Origin: Nostocales cyanobacterium
GTDB lineage: Bacteria > Cyanobacteriota > Cyanobacteriia > Cyanobacteriales > Nostocaceae
Length of the DNA stretch: 35,487 bases
Assembly (NCBI GenBank): GCA_004293145.1
Contig: RDYJ01000027.1
Span: forward strand, 1-35,487
Direction: 5' to 3'
Below the pieces are notes generated by a model. That model was not told where the DNA came from. It did not search any database and was given only the letters and a program-made list of their open reading frames with translations. The position numbers and the translations under genes were made by a program. Each line of letters starts with the position of its first letter. Within the stretch, counting starts at the first letter, position 1. Of this stretch, positions 25,555-33,647 are shown in pieces.

Positions 25555-26955
25555 ATGTCTTATGTCTCCCTGCTGAAAAATATACCAGAAATATTAAGCC
25601 AACCAACTGGGATAGCAGCTATAGCCTCTCTTGGCATCCACGGTGCCATTGCCTTGGTTGTGCCTCTGATGCCTGTTGATTCTGCTAAATCTTCAGGATC
25701 TGATTCTACAAAAGCTGTCGGATTAATGGAATTGAGTGCGGCTGATCAAAATCGCTTACCACAAACTGTTAATCCCTCCCAGGTTGCTTTGCAACAAAAC
25801 CAATTACCGATCAAACCACAAATTCCTTTAGTGAATTTTGGCACTGAACAGACGATTATACCACCTTTAGAAGCAGCTTTACCTAACCAGCAGGTATTAC
25901 CACCCATCCCTTCATCACCAGCAAATTACAATCTTTCTTACTTACCTAGAAGACAGCCTGTCCAGCAATTTGCTAGAAACGATTTGAGAACCCAGGTTTC
26001 TAATTTCCGCGTCAGAAATACATTTTCTCCCTCGGCTTCTCCCTTTGTTGGTGATATAGATGCCAAAATTAAAGAAACCCAACCACTGAATATCAATAGG
26101 TTGCCACAAGTTCAGGCGGATAATAAATTACCTAGTGAACCTCTCATTAATCCCTCTGCCGATGCGATTGATATTGGCTCTACATCAGCACCGCAGGGAA
26201 TTACGGGAACCCAAAACATTCAGTTAAGAGATAACTCAGTTCAAATATCTGCAAATTCTCCGGCTGAGGTTCGTCCTGAACAGTCTTTACAAGACAAAGG
26301 TCAATTACTATCAGCAGCGCCAGTTTTACTACCATCAACAGCAATTTCAACCAGTCAGCAAAGAGAAGTTCCTGTTCTGAGTCAGTCTGATTCACAAGGT
26401 AAGGAACAGTTACTGGCTAAGTTGGATTCTTATAATACCCTGAGAAAAACAGTTCGGACTGAGTACCCCGACGTTAGGGAACAAGCTGTCATCCGTGAAA
26501 CTATCTCTACTAATCAACGAGATATGGAAGGAACTGTTTTGGGTAGATTAGTTGTAGATCCTGATGGTAAGGTTTTGGATATCAAGTTCCAAGATCGATC
26601 AGTAGCTCCTGCATTACAATCTAAAACGAGAGAATTTTTCAGCGCCAACCCCCCTAAAGGTGAGAAGCGAATTAGCTCTTATCCTTTCCAACTCAGGTTT
26701 AAGAATAATAATGGTGAGGTTAATATACCCCAGAATAATTCAGAGGTAAAACTTTCACCAAGTCCAGATACTCAAAAAGTATCTGAGCCACAAGTAAGAA
26801 AAAATCCGTCGAATAATCAAGCGGTGATCATTCCTAATCCATCACCTGCTCCTGTAGTTAGCAATGATCAGCCTACGGTTTCTGCTACTGAGTCTGGTCA
26901 AAAGCTAATCCAAAAATTACGTCAAATTAAGGAAGATAGACAAAACTCAAATTAA
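25555..26955 (+). CDS. TonB-like energy-transducer protein
   Basis: A 466-aa protein. A single N-terminal hydrophobic anchor (about residues 17-42, TGIAAIASLGIHGAIALVVPLM) is followed by a long Pro/Gln/Ser-rich spacer expected to cross the periplasm. A TonB-C-like domain lies at about 300-390 (MEGTVLGRLVVDPDGKVLDIKF). Beyond it is an unusual 70-residue Pro/Asn/Ser-rich tail ending in a basic coil (QKLIQKLRQIKEDRQ). TonB couples plasma-membrane proton motive force to outer-membrane receptors. No exbB/exbD or receptor gene is adjacent. The match is by architecture and the GxV/DPDGKV pattern, so the assignment is probable rather than certain. Confidence 0.7.
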   Translation: MSYVSLLKNIPEILSQPTGIAAIASLGIHGAIALVVPLMPVDSAKSSGSDSTKAVGLMELSAADQNRLPQTVNPSQVALQQNQLPIKPQIPLVNFGTEQTIIPPLEAALPNQQVLPPIPSSPANYNLSYLPRRQPVQQFARNDLRTQVSNFRVRNTFSPSASPFVGDIDAKIKETQPLNINRLPQVQADNKLPSEPLINPSADAIDIGSTSAPQGITGTQNIQLRDNSVQISANSPAEVRPEQSLQDKGQLLSAAPVLLPSTAISTSQQREVPVLSQSDSQGKEQLLAKLDSYNTLRKTVRTEYPDVREQAVIRETISTNQRDMEGTVLGRLVVDPDGKVLDIKFQDRSVAPALQSKTREFFSANPPKGEKRISSYPFQLRFKNNNGEVNIPQNNSEVKLSPSPDTQKVSEPQVRKNPSNNQAVIIPNPSPAPVVSNDQPTVSATESGQKLIQKLRQIKEDRQNSN

Positions 26956-27043
26956 GAATTCAGGAGTCAGGAGAAAGAATTAATTTTTCTCCCTCTGCAC
27001 CCTTCACCCTGAATGATAAGTAAGTGTTCAAGCGAACATGATT

Positions 27044-27391
27044 TTACCACCCTGTTTCCGCTTTCTGAAACACATAAGCAGCTACTTCTAAAATTGCTTG
27101 CTCACTTAATTTGTTTTTGAAAGCGGGCATAGCATTTTTACCGTTCTGAACTTGGTGGATAATCACTTGAATGGGTTCATTGTCATAATTTTCTAAATAT
27201 TTTGATAGTGCGGATTTTTGTAAAGTTTTATGTTCAACAAGGATATTAGCGCCTCCTATATGGCAGGAAGCGCAATTTTTATTAAATATGGCGCTGCCGG
27301 TAGATGTTTCTGTGGCTAAGGCTGGATTAATGAATTTGAAGTTCAACAACAGAGCGATCGCTAACTGTAGAATTAATAACAATATTCTCAA
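27044..27391 (-). CDS. petJ: Cytochrome c6 (luminal electron carrier)
   Basis: The track starts at TTG 27421; I prefer TTG 27391 because AGGA lies seven bases upstream and the start gives a clean signal peptide (MRILLLILQL ... NPALA, 26 residues). The mature part of about 89 aa is a class I cytochrome c: haem site CASCH at 40-44, NGKNAMPAF with the axial Met at 88, and VAAYV near the end. This matches c6, which carries electrons from cytochrome b6f to photosystem I or oxidase in place of plastocyanin. The Gln before VQNGKNAMP (HQVQNG) agrees with c6 rather than the low-potential c6-like group. Paralogues exist in Nostocales, so petJ is probable only. Confidence 0.8.
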   Translation of the reverse strand: MRILLLILQLAIALLLNFKFINPALATETSTGSAIFNKNCASCHIGGANILVEHKTLQKSALSKYLENYDNEPIQVIIHQVQNGKNAMPAFKNKLSEQAILEVAAYVFQKAETGW

Positions 27392-27550
27392 GAGATTTTC
27401 CTCGCAACAAGCACCCCGCAACTGATCAATATTTGCCAGTAAATATATTTATTTATGGCAGATAGCAGTCTGAGATATTTAATAACATTTCTAGTTATCG
27501 AATCTCTTGTATATTATCATACCAAATTTTAGCAACCAGGATAAAAATTA

Positions 27551-27603
27551 GCGGCAACTAGTTTATCCCTCTATTTTTACCCAGGGATGAAACTCGTTAC
27601 CGC
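27551..27603 (-). terminator. Long stem-loop terminator downstream of petE
   Basis: GCGGCAACTAGTTTATCCCT (27551-27570) pairs with the segment 27583-27603 with only a few mismatches. Read on the minus strand, the stem is followed by TAATTTTTAT. It lies about 43 bases after the petE stop and should separate petE from the c6 gene. Confidence 0.8.
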
Positions 27604-27645
27604 ACCTGATTAATAGTTTGAGCTACCTAATGAGCAAGATTTCTA

Positions 27646-28065
27646 CTAGCCATCAACAACGATTTTGCCAACCATACCAGCGCCACGGTGAGGTTGACAG
27701 TAGTAAACGTAAGTACCAGCAGGTGCATCTGCGGGAAATGTAGTTATTACTTTCTGTCCAGGATTCAAAAGTAATTTACCGTGAGACAAAGATTTAGCTA
27801 AATCAGCGTCCTTAGTAGGGTTTTTAACAGAATCAAACACAACGTTATGGGGAGGAACTTTGTTGTTAACCCATTCAATTGAGTCACCTGCTTTAACGAT
27901 CAATTTTGTAGGTTGAAATTGCAACAGTCCTTTGTCACTACCCAATTTGATTTGGTAGGTTTCAGCAGATGCGGTAGGAGTGAAAACAGCGAAGCTGCTA
28001 ACAACTAAAAGGACAGTTAACACGCTTAAGGCCAAGCGTCTCCAACTTGCGGCAATTAATTTCAT
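27646..28065 (-). CDS. petE: Plastocyanin precursor
   Basis: A 139-aa blue copper protein that carries electrons in the thylakoid lumen from cytochrome f to photosystem I. The signal peptide runs to TASA (residue 34), leaving 105 mature residues. Copper ligands are all present: His73 in VPPHNVVF, Cys123, His126 and Met131 in YYCQPHRGAGMVG, which correspond to mature positions 39, 89, 92 and 97 as in other Nostocales plastocyanins. AGGAGAG precedes the ATG. A perfect dyad 62-80 bases upstream may be an operator. It lies downstream of psbV and upstream of the c6 gene, all on one strand, but an intrinsic terminator follows it. Confidence 0.97.
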   Translation of the reverse strand: MKLIAASWRRLALSVLTVLLVVSSFAVFTPTASAETYQIKLGSDKGLLQFQPTKLIVKAGDSIEWVNNKVPPHNVVFDSVKNPTKDADLAKSLSHGKLLLNPGQKVITTFPADAPAGTYVYYCQPHRGAGMVGKIVVDG

Positions 28066-28126
28066 GGCTCTCTCCTGAGATATAGTTTTATTTTCCTGTT
28101 CTCATTTTAAATACAATTAACACCAA

Positions 28127-28145
28127 ATATGACAATCTGTCATAT
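28127..28145. promoter_or_regulatory. 19-bp perfect dyad upstream of petE
   Basis: ATATGACA-ATC-TGTCATAT has 8-bp perfect arms, 62-80 bases upstream of the petE start codon. The GACA...TGTC core is the kind bound by BlaI/CopY-family regulators, to which the copper-responsive PetR of cyanobacteria belongs. The binder is inferred, not shown. Confidence 0.55.
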
Positions 28146-28314
28146 ATGAATTTTTTTTGCCTAATTGGCGGTTATCAATAGCAGCATCAGGGACAAAATG
28201 CAAACCAAGTTCCCAGTCTTGCTTCCAGAGAGCCAAGTATAAGCGAATGCCAAAAATAGTATTTATGCTTAAATGCACTCAGGCATCAGGTCTGGGAACT
28301 GATATTTTTCTACA

Positions 28315-28338
28315 GTAAGGGCAATATTGCCCCTACTT
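28315..28338. repeat. 24-bp near-perfect palindrome downstream of psbV
   Basis: AGTAAGGGCAAT faces ATTGCCCCTACT with a single mismatch. It lies 31 bases beyond the psbV stop and may form the end of its transcript, though no T-run follows. GTAGGGGC-type ends are typical of dispersed cyanobacterial palindromes. Confidence 0.6.
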
Positions 28339-28368
28339 CACGCAGTCAGGAGGCTATCCAGTTGGTGT

Positions 28369-28857
28369 TTAGTAATAAATCTTACCGCCACCCCATTTAG
28401 TACCAACAACTTTAGGTTGGAGGAGAATATGACCTGCGATTGCTACTAAGTCTTCATCGGTCAAATTTCGCATTTCTGTAAAGATATCCGCGCTCTTGAA
28501 GCTGGGATGTATTTCAGAAATTTCCTCTTGCCCGTCGTAAGTTGTCGGATTTTTCATGTAGTCTACTAACCCTTCAATGTTGTTACGGTTAGGTAATGCC
28601 CCAGCCAAGTCTTCTGGAGTAAGTCCCACGTTTTGGTTAGTTTTGGTAACACCACCAGCATGACATTGAGAGCAGGTGCTATTAAATAAGGTTTTGCCTT
28701 GTTTGACTTGTTTGAGGCTGAGTACAATAGTCTCACCCTGTTCATTCAATGGTACGGTTCTGGTAGCTTCATCCAGTTCCACGGCTGTTGCACTACCGAT
28801 AAATAGCTGAAACGTCAGCAGAACGGCAACAACAACGCCAATCAGTCTTCTAAACAT
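28369..28857 (-). CDS. psbV: Cytochrome c550, extrinsic subunit of photosystem II
   Basis: A 162-aa precursor whose signal peptide ends at SATA (residue 25), giving the normal 137-residue mature protein. The haem is attached at CSQCH (mature 37-41), and the second axial ligand is His92 in SEIHPSF, giving the bis-His coordination typical of PsbV. The ending WGGGKIYY is characteristic. It stabilises the oxygen-evolving Mn/Ca cluster on the luminal face of photosystem II. GAAGGGGAA precedes the ATG. The plastocyanin gene follows at 300 bases on the same strand. Confidence 0.97.
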   Translation of the reverse strand: MFRRLIGVVVAVLLTFQLFIGSATAVELDEATRTVPLNEQGETIVLSLKQVKQGKTLFNSTCSQCHAGGVTKTNQNVGLTPEDLAGALPNRNNIEGLVDYMKNPTTYDGQEEISEIHPSFKSADIFTEMRNLTDEDLVAIAGHILLQPKVVGTKWGGGKIYY

Positions 28858-29181
28858 ATTTCCCCTTCAAGTTTTTAATGCTCAACACAGCTAAGACACT
28901 AATAGTTCCAAAAAGCATAGATAAGTATAGATATTTATCTGATGCTAAAAGTTTGCCGGGTATAATGCCGACGGGGAGAACTACAACACCCCTGATCCTG
29001 CGGCTAAAACCGATCAGGATTACTGTAGGTAAAATATTCTCGCTATCATTAACATCAGCATGAATCAGTTTACCATTAGCTGCTCTTCACAGCTGCTGAC
29101 CCTGATTTTGTCCCTAACTGGGAATTGAGAGATTTGATTTTTTGATACAAATCTTTAGCAAAAAGTTTACAAATTGAAATG
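28858..29181. other. Intergenic region upstream of psbV
   Basis: About 320 bases, presumably holding the psbV promoter and the 3' end of the ABC-permease transcript. Only a short inverted repeat (CCTGATC at about 28991 with GATCAGG at about 29013) stands out. No gene is visible. Confidence 0.45.
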
Positions 29182-30018
29182 TTAACCTTTTCCACCAGTA
29201 AAAGTTACACCTTGAATAAAATAGCGGTTGAAAAAAGCGTAAATTCCCAAAGCGGGGAGAGTGAATATCATTGAAGCTGCCATGATGTAATTCCAATAGC
29301 TGATGTATTGACCTTTAAAAGTATTTAAACCTAGAGGTAGAGTAAACATCTCCGGGTCAAATAATATCACCAGCGGAAGTATAAAATTATTCCAACTGCC
29401 CATAAAGACAAAAACCGCCTGTGCTGCTAGGGCTGGTTTAGCTAGGGGTAAAACAATATTTTGGAAAATCTCCCAGGTATTTAAACCATCTAATTGGGCT
29501 GCTTCTTCTAATTCTTTAGGAAAATTAACAAAAAACTGCCGCATCATAAAAATAAAAGTAGCATTAACCATACTAGGTACAATCATGCCTTGATAAGAAT
29601 TGAGCCAACCCAACGCTTTTAAAATCAAAAAGGTGGGAATTAGGGTAATTTGTGCTGGTACTGCCAGTACAGCTAAAATTAGGAAGAACCAAAAGCGTTT
29701 ACCGACAAATCGCAGTCTAGCTAAGGCATAACCTGCCATTGAATTTAAAATTAAGTTTAAAAACGTAACGCTGATAGCGATTATAACGCTGTTAAATAAC
29801 CAACGAAAAAATAGGGGTTCTTGCAAAAATAGTTGCTTGTAGTTATCGAGAGTAAAATTCTGAGGAATGAAATTTGGCGCACCATTAATAATTTCTGACA
29901 GAGGTTTAAATGATGCTGACAGCGCCCATAAAAAAGGAATTAGGGTGATAATTGCATAGACTATTAATAATAGATATAACAAAACTTTCAGCCAGGGCAA
30001 TCGAGAAATTAGATTCAC
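29182..30018 (-). CDS. Sugar ABC transporter permease, MalG-like
   Basis: A 278-aa inner-membrane permease with six hydrophobic segments. It has the binding-protein-dependent EAA loop near residue 185 (EELEEAAQLDGLNTWEIFQNIVLPLAKPA), which docks the ATPase. It belongs to the carbohydrate uptake (CUT1) family, the MalG/UgpE side. It starts with GTG at 30018, overlapping the upstream permease stop by four bases (GTGA), so translation is coupled. No ATPase gene is nearby; CUT1 systems often share an ATPase encoded elsewhere. The substrate is unknown. Confidence 0.92.
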   Translation of the reverse strand: MNLISRLPWLKVLLYLLLIVYAIITLIPFLWALSASFKPLSEIINGAPNFIPQNFTLDNYKQLFLQEPLFFRWLFNSVIIAISVTFLNLILNSMAGYALARLRFVGKRFWFFLILAVLAVPAQITLIPTFLILKALGWLNSYQGMIVPSMVNATFIFMMRQFFVNFPKELEEAAQLDGLNTWEIFQNIVLPLAKPALAAQAVFVFMGSWNNFILPLVILFDPEMFTLPLGLNTFKGQYISYWNYIMAASMIFTLPALGIYAFFNRYFIQGVTFTGGKG

Positions 30019-30923
30019 ATTCTTTCACCTCCAAATATTCGCCTTTGAATCAAAGTGATAGTAATGATCACTGCTGCCAGTAAAAATGCAATAGCCGCAG
30101 CATATCCAAGTTGTAAATTTCTAAATACAGCTTGATAAATTAGCAATACCACTGTCAAAGTAGCGTTATTTGGTCCACCAGTTCCACCAGAAAAAATATA
30201 AGATTGGTCAAATAATTGAAAAGTGCCAATTATCCCCACTGTTACTATAAAAAAAGTCACAGGTTGGAGTAAAGGAATAGTAATACTAATAAACTGATCC
30301 CAACCATTTGCCCCATCTAAAGCTGCTGCTTCATAAAGTGTTTGGGGGATATCTTGTAAAGCTGCTAAATAAATCACCATGTAAAAAGGCGCAGTTGACC
30401 AAATATTCATGATCATAATGCCTTTTAATGCCACTTTTGGATCTCCTAACCAATTATAGGTAGGTAGTCCAATAAAGCCTAGAACATTGTTTAGTAAACC
30501 ATCGGTGTTATAAATCCACATAAAGATGAGTGTTAGCACAGCCGAAGATGTGACTGTGGGTAAAAAATAGAGAATCCGCCACCAGTTTTTTCCACGAATA
30601 CCAGAATTTAAAGTTACAGCTAAAATTAAAGCTAAAATAGTTTGACTGGGAACGACAATAGCCACATATTCTGCTGTATTTTTTAACGCAATTCCTAATT
30701 GTTCATCATCTATCAAACGGTTGAAATTACTAAAGCCAATAAATTGATATTTAATATCGCCTAAAAGTTGAACTTTGTGGAGAGAAAGAAAGACAGCGTA
30801 GAGAATGGGGAGAATAACAAAAGTACCCAAAATTAAGATTGTGGGCATCATGAACAGATACCCGGCTAGGTTTTCTGTAATTTTCCAGGGTTGGTTTCTG
30901 CGTTGTCTGTTGATGGGAAACAC
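30015..30923 (-). CDS. Sugar ABC transporter permease, MalF/UgpA-like
   Basis: A 302-aa inner-membrane permease with six hydrophobic segments and the EAA loop (QTLYEAAALDGANGWDQFISITIPLLQP) near residue 200. It is the heterodimer partner of the MalG-like protein. It starts at GTG 30923 with a very strong ribosome-binding site GGAGGT seven bases upstream. Normally a binding-protein gene sits directly upstream; here the subtilase/ATPase pair lies between, and the binding-protein gene is found beyond it at 34843. Confidence 0.92.
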   Translation of the reverse strand: MFPINRQRRNQPWKITENLAGYLFMMPTILILGTFVILPILYAVFLSLHKVQLLGDIKYQFIGFSNFNRLIDDEQLGIALKNTAEYVAIVVPSQTILALILAVTLNSGIRGKNWWRILYFLPTVTSSAVLTLIFMWIYNTDGLLNNVLGFIGLPTYNWLGDPKVALKGIMIMNIWSTAPFYMVIYLAALQDIPQTLYEAAALDGANGWDQFISITIPLLQPVTFFIVTVGIIGTFQLFDQSYIFSGGTGGPNNATLTVVLLIYQAVFRNLQLGYAAAIAFLLAAVIITITLIQRRIFGGERM

Positions 30924-30978
30924 AATTAGACCTCCTGTATTGAAATTGAGGCTTTGAAAGTGCGATCGCTTCAGCTAT

Positions 30979-31446
30979 CTACAAAGATTGAATTTCTATT
31001 TCTATTTCTGTTTCTGTTTGAACTTTTGTTTCAATTTGAGCTTCAACCATTGGGGTATAAATAGGAATATCAGCTTGTATTGCTTCAAAACTCACAACTA
31101 GAGAATATGGAACTTCAGCAAAAGGATCGTTATTCCAGCCTTCGTGTCCAACTACTGCTATACAGAATGCCTCTTTTAATTGATATGATTTTACAAATGC
31201 CCAATCTTTTTGGATAGTTCCTATACTTCTGGACACATTTTTAATGCTTCTATAGCGTTTTTCTTTACCAAGAGTCCAGGTAAATAATTCGTCTCCTTTT
31301 TCGGCATCTTCTGGAATCTTATGATTAGCTAACATTCTACCTAAAAAATGTTTTGAATCTTCACCTGTTCTGCTACAGTCCCAATCTAACCAAGTTGAAA
31401 GATACTTTCTTCTATTACGCCTTGTTCTCCGTGGTTGCGCTTTGTA
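30979..31446 (-). pseudogene. C-terminal continuation of the subtilase, beyond an in-frame stop
   Basis: Reading on in the same frame after the TAA at 31447-31449 gives 155 further residues with no other stop: YKAQPRRTRRNRRKYLSTWL, then DWDCSRTGEDSKHFLGR, then the 118-aa ORF of the track starting MLANHKIPED. The basic RRTRRNRRKYLSTWLDW motif and the following folded-looking region look like an ordinary C-terminal domain of the protease, not an independent gene. The tail EAQIETKVQTETEIEIEIQSL is low complexity. Internal initiation at ATG 31335 is conceivable but has only a weak ribosome-binding site. Confidence 0.75.
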
Positions 31447-33609
31447 TTATAATGTAATTTCCAATAAAATCTCAAATTCTTCTCCTGGTGATCTGAGACT
31501 ATCCGGTAATTTTACTTGATAAATGTCAACCTCTCCGGCTTTAATTAATTTCTTCCCTTGTGTGATTAGTGTGATACGATTAGGAGTATTACTAATGGCA
31601 CGCTCAACATCAGGAATACCATAGCCTATTTGACGAATTACATTATATTTTTCTTCATTAGTTTTTGCTAATGCCCAATCTGGCCAACGTGCTGATTGAA
31701 CAATTAATGCTCGATATAGCAAACAACTTTCATTAGGAAACTCAGCAGCAAGTCTGGCTGCAATATGGGTTACTCTTGGTGCTGCAAAGGAAGTTCCAAA
31801 AGCATCCGCAGCAACTAAAGGACTAGGAGTAGGACTTAAAGTTGATCTTACTAATTCCGGGCTGGTATTGGTGTTACAAATGAAGCTTGGTGGTTGATTT
31901 TCATCTTTTAAAATATCACCACCATATTCTACTACTTCGGGTTTAATTGTATCCCATATTCCCAAACCAGAACAAGAAAATGGCGATGGTTCATCTTTTT
32001 CTCCTAATGAAGACCAAGATAAATCACGAAAAGAATCTGACGTAATTGAACCCACTGTTAATGCTTGAAAACTTTGGGCTGGGTTGGCAATTCTACAAGA
32101 ATTTTCTGTCAGATAATCTGGGTATTCTCTACCTGCTAATAAGTGATTTTTAACCGATAATCTGGGTGAAGTTCGATAGCTATCTAAAGGAATATTACCA
32201 GCAGCAACTATAAAAAAAATGTCTTTTTCATAACTTAATTGATCTATAGTAGATGCCCAAGCACTCATATATCTAGTCCGACAAGGAGCATCACTAGCAA
32301 GTGAATGATTAAATATTCTTGTTCCTGTTTGATTATAATAGTATTTAACAATATCTTTTAGCAATGAAGGTGGATACAGCCTATCAGATAATCTACAATC
32401 ACTATTAAGTATCCTTGCATTTTGAAGCCAACAAACTGCTTTATAACTTCCTTGATGGGGAATAATTCTTGGATATAAAACTGCTCCAGCGACCCTAGTT
32501 CCATGACCACCATTACTGACCATATCAGCAGTTAAGTTTATTTCTGAAGGAATCCACGATTTTGAGTTATTAGAATCAATAGCATTTCTTAATAAGGGAT
32601 GCTGTTCTTGAATACCACTATCAATAATACATACTTTAGGAGCATTCCGATCTGGAGGTTCTAATGTAAATGAGACATTTTCATCTTCAGGTATTTCATG
32701 ATCAGGTAAGCCTGGTTCATAAATATTATCTTGTTCGGTTACTTCAAAAATATAGGGAAAGTTAAATACTAGATCCTTTAAACCTAAGCCAGAAATTTGA
32801 ATTAGACATGAAAAACTATCAGGTACTGTAGCAAATTGATAATTATCATCTATGCTTAAAATTTCACCACGATATTGATACTTTGTTTTGTCACTAATAA
32901 ATTTTAATAAATCTTGTTGTCGTTGTGCTGCTAAATCATCCCATTCTTCAATGGTTAAATCACGATTGTCAATCCATTTATTGATTGCTTTCACATAATT
33001 TTCAGGGTTTTTATAATTTTTCTGCTCTGGATATTCACGTAATTTACTTCTAATTCCTAAACAAGATATACCTACTTCAACAATATAAATCTGTTCATCT
33101 TTTATTTGATCCCATTCCTGTAATAACTTGGGAGATAAAATAAATTCTGGGCGTTGTTTATCATCAAATATGTTTAAAATTTTAGCGATTACACCACCAC
33201 CGTTTTGATCGGTCAAAAATTTTTCTATTTTATTTTTAAGTTTGCTTAAATCCGTATCCGCAGATGCACCGATAATATATCCACCTTCTAACTCAGATAT
33301 TATTTCTATTTCAGAAGTTCTTAGGTCATCTAAATCAAATTCTTCAGAATCAATTTGTAGAATTAAAGCTATAGCATTAGGAACTGCTGGCTGTTTATCT
33401 TTTTCACGTTCCTGTTGAGAGGTTTGCCATTCATCAACTAGAGAGGATAATAATTCTTGGATTTTGCTTCCATGTCCCTGACGATTACCCAGATTAATAG
33501 CTGTTTGAGTAACTTTGTTTTTATCAGGTATAATAACAACTGGTTTTGCTGTACCCTTGTCTGTCAATTTAAGCTGAATATGTGGAAAACCCTGAGAACT
33601 TTCAACCAT
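31447..33609 (-). CDS. Subtilisin-like serine protease (S8), IetS-like, ended by a premature TAA
   Basis: I start at ATG 33609 (GGAG seven bases upstream); the track's TTG 33621 lies inside that ribosome-binding region. The protein is 720 aa to the TAA at 31447-31449. About 320 N-terminal residues precede the peptidase domain, which has the full catalytic triad: Asp330 in CIIDSGIQ, His369 in GGHGTRVAG and Ser607 in GTSFAAP, plus the oxyanion Asn in VAAGN. There is no signal peptide, so it acts in the cytoplasm. It follows an AAA+ ATPase gene by 38 bases, the arrangement of ietA-ietS pairs. The frame continues 155 codons past the stop, so the true protein is probably 875 aa or the gene is disabled. 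Confidence 0.88.
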   Translation of the reverse strand: MVESSQGFPHIQLKLTDKGTAKPVVIIPDKNKVTQTAINLGNRQGHGSKIQELLSSLVDEWQTSQQEREKDKQPAVPNAIALILQIDSEEFDLDDLRTSEIEIISELEGGYIIGASADTDLSKLKNKIEKFLTDQNGGGVIAKILNIFDDKQRPEFILSPKLLQEWDQIKDEQIYIVEVGISCLGIRSKLREYPEQKNYKNPENYVKAINKWIDNRDLTIEEWDDLAAQRQQDLLKFISDKTKYQYRGEILSIDDNYQFATVPDSFSCLIQISGLGLKDLVFNFPYIFEVTEQDNIYEPGLPDHEIPEDENVSFTLEPPDRNAPKVCIIDSGIQEQHPLLRNAIDSNNSKSWIPSEINLTADMVSNGGHGTRVAGAVLYPRIIPHQGSYKAVCWLQNARILNSDCRLSDRLYPPSLLKDIVKYYYNQTGTRIFNHSLASDAPCRTRYMSAWASTIDQLSYEKDIFFIVAAGNIPLDSYRTSPRLSVKNHLLAGREYPDYLTENSCRIANPAQSFQALTVGSITSDSFRDLSWSSLGEKDEPSPFSCSGLGIWDTIKPEVVEYGGDILKDENQPPSFICNTNTSPELVRSTLSPTPSPLVAADAFGTSFAAPRVTHIAARLAAEFPNESCLLYRALIVQSARWPDWALAKTNEEKYNVIRQIGYGIPDVERAISNTPNRITLITQGKKLIKAGEVDIYQVKLPDSLRSPGEEFEILLEITL

Positions 33610-33647
33610 TTTTTTCTCCAAACACCAAAAATTTAACTCTCAAAAAA

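Noticed and set aside
30979-31335. Independent 118-aa gene downstream of the protease
   Set aside because: It is in the same frame as the protease with only one stop between, and the 37 codons upstream of its ATG are also protein-like, so it is better read as the protease C-terminus.
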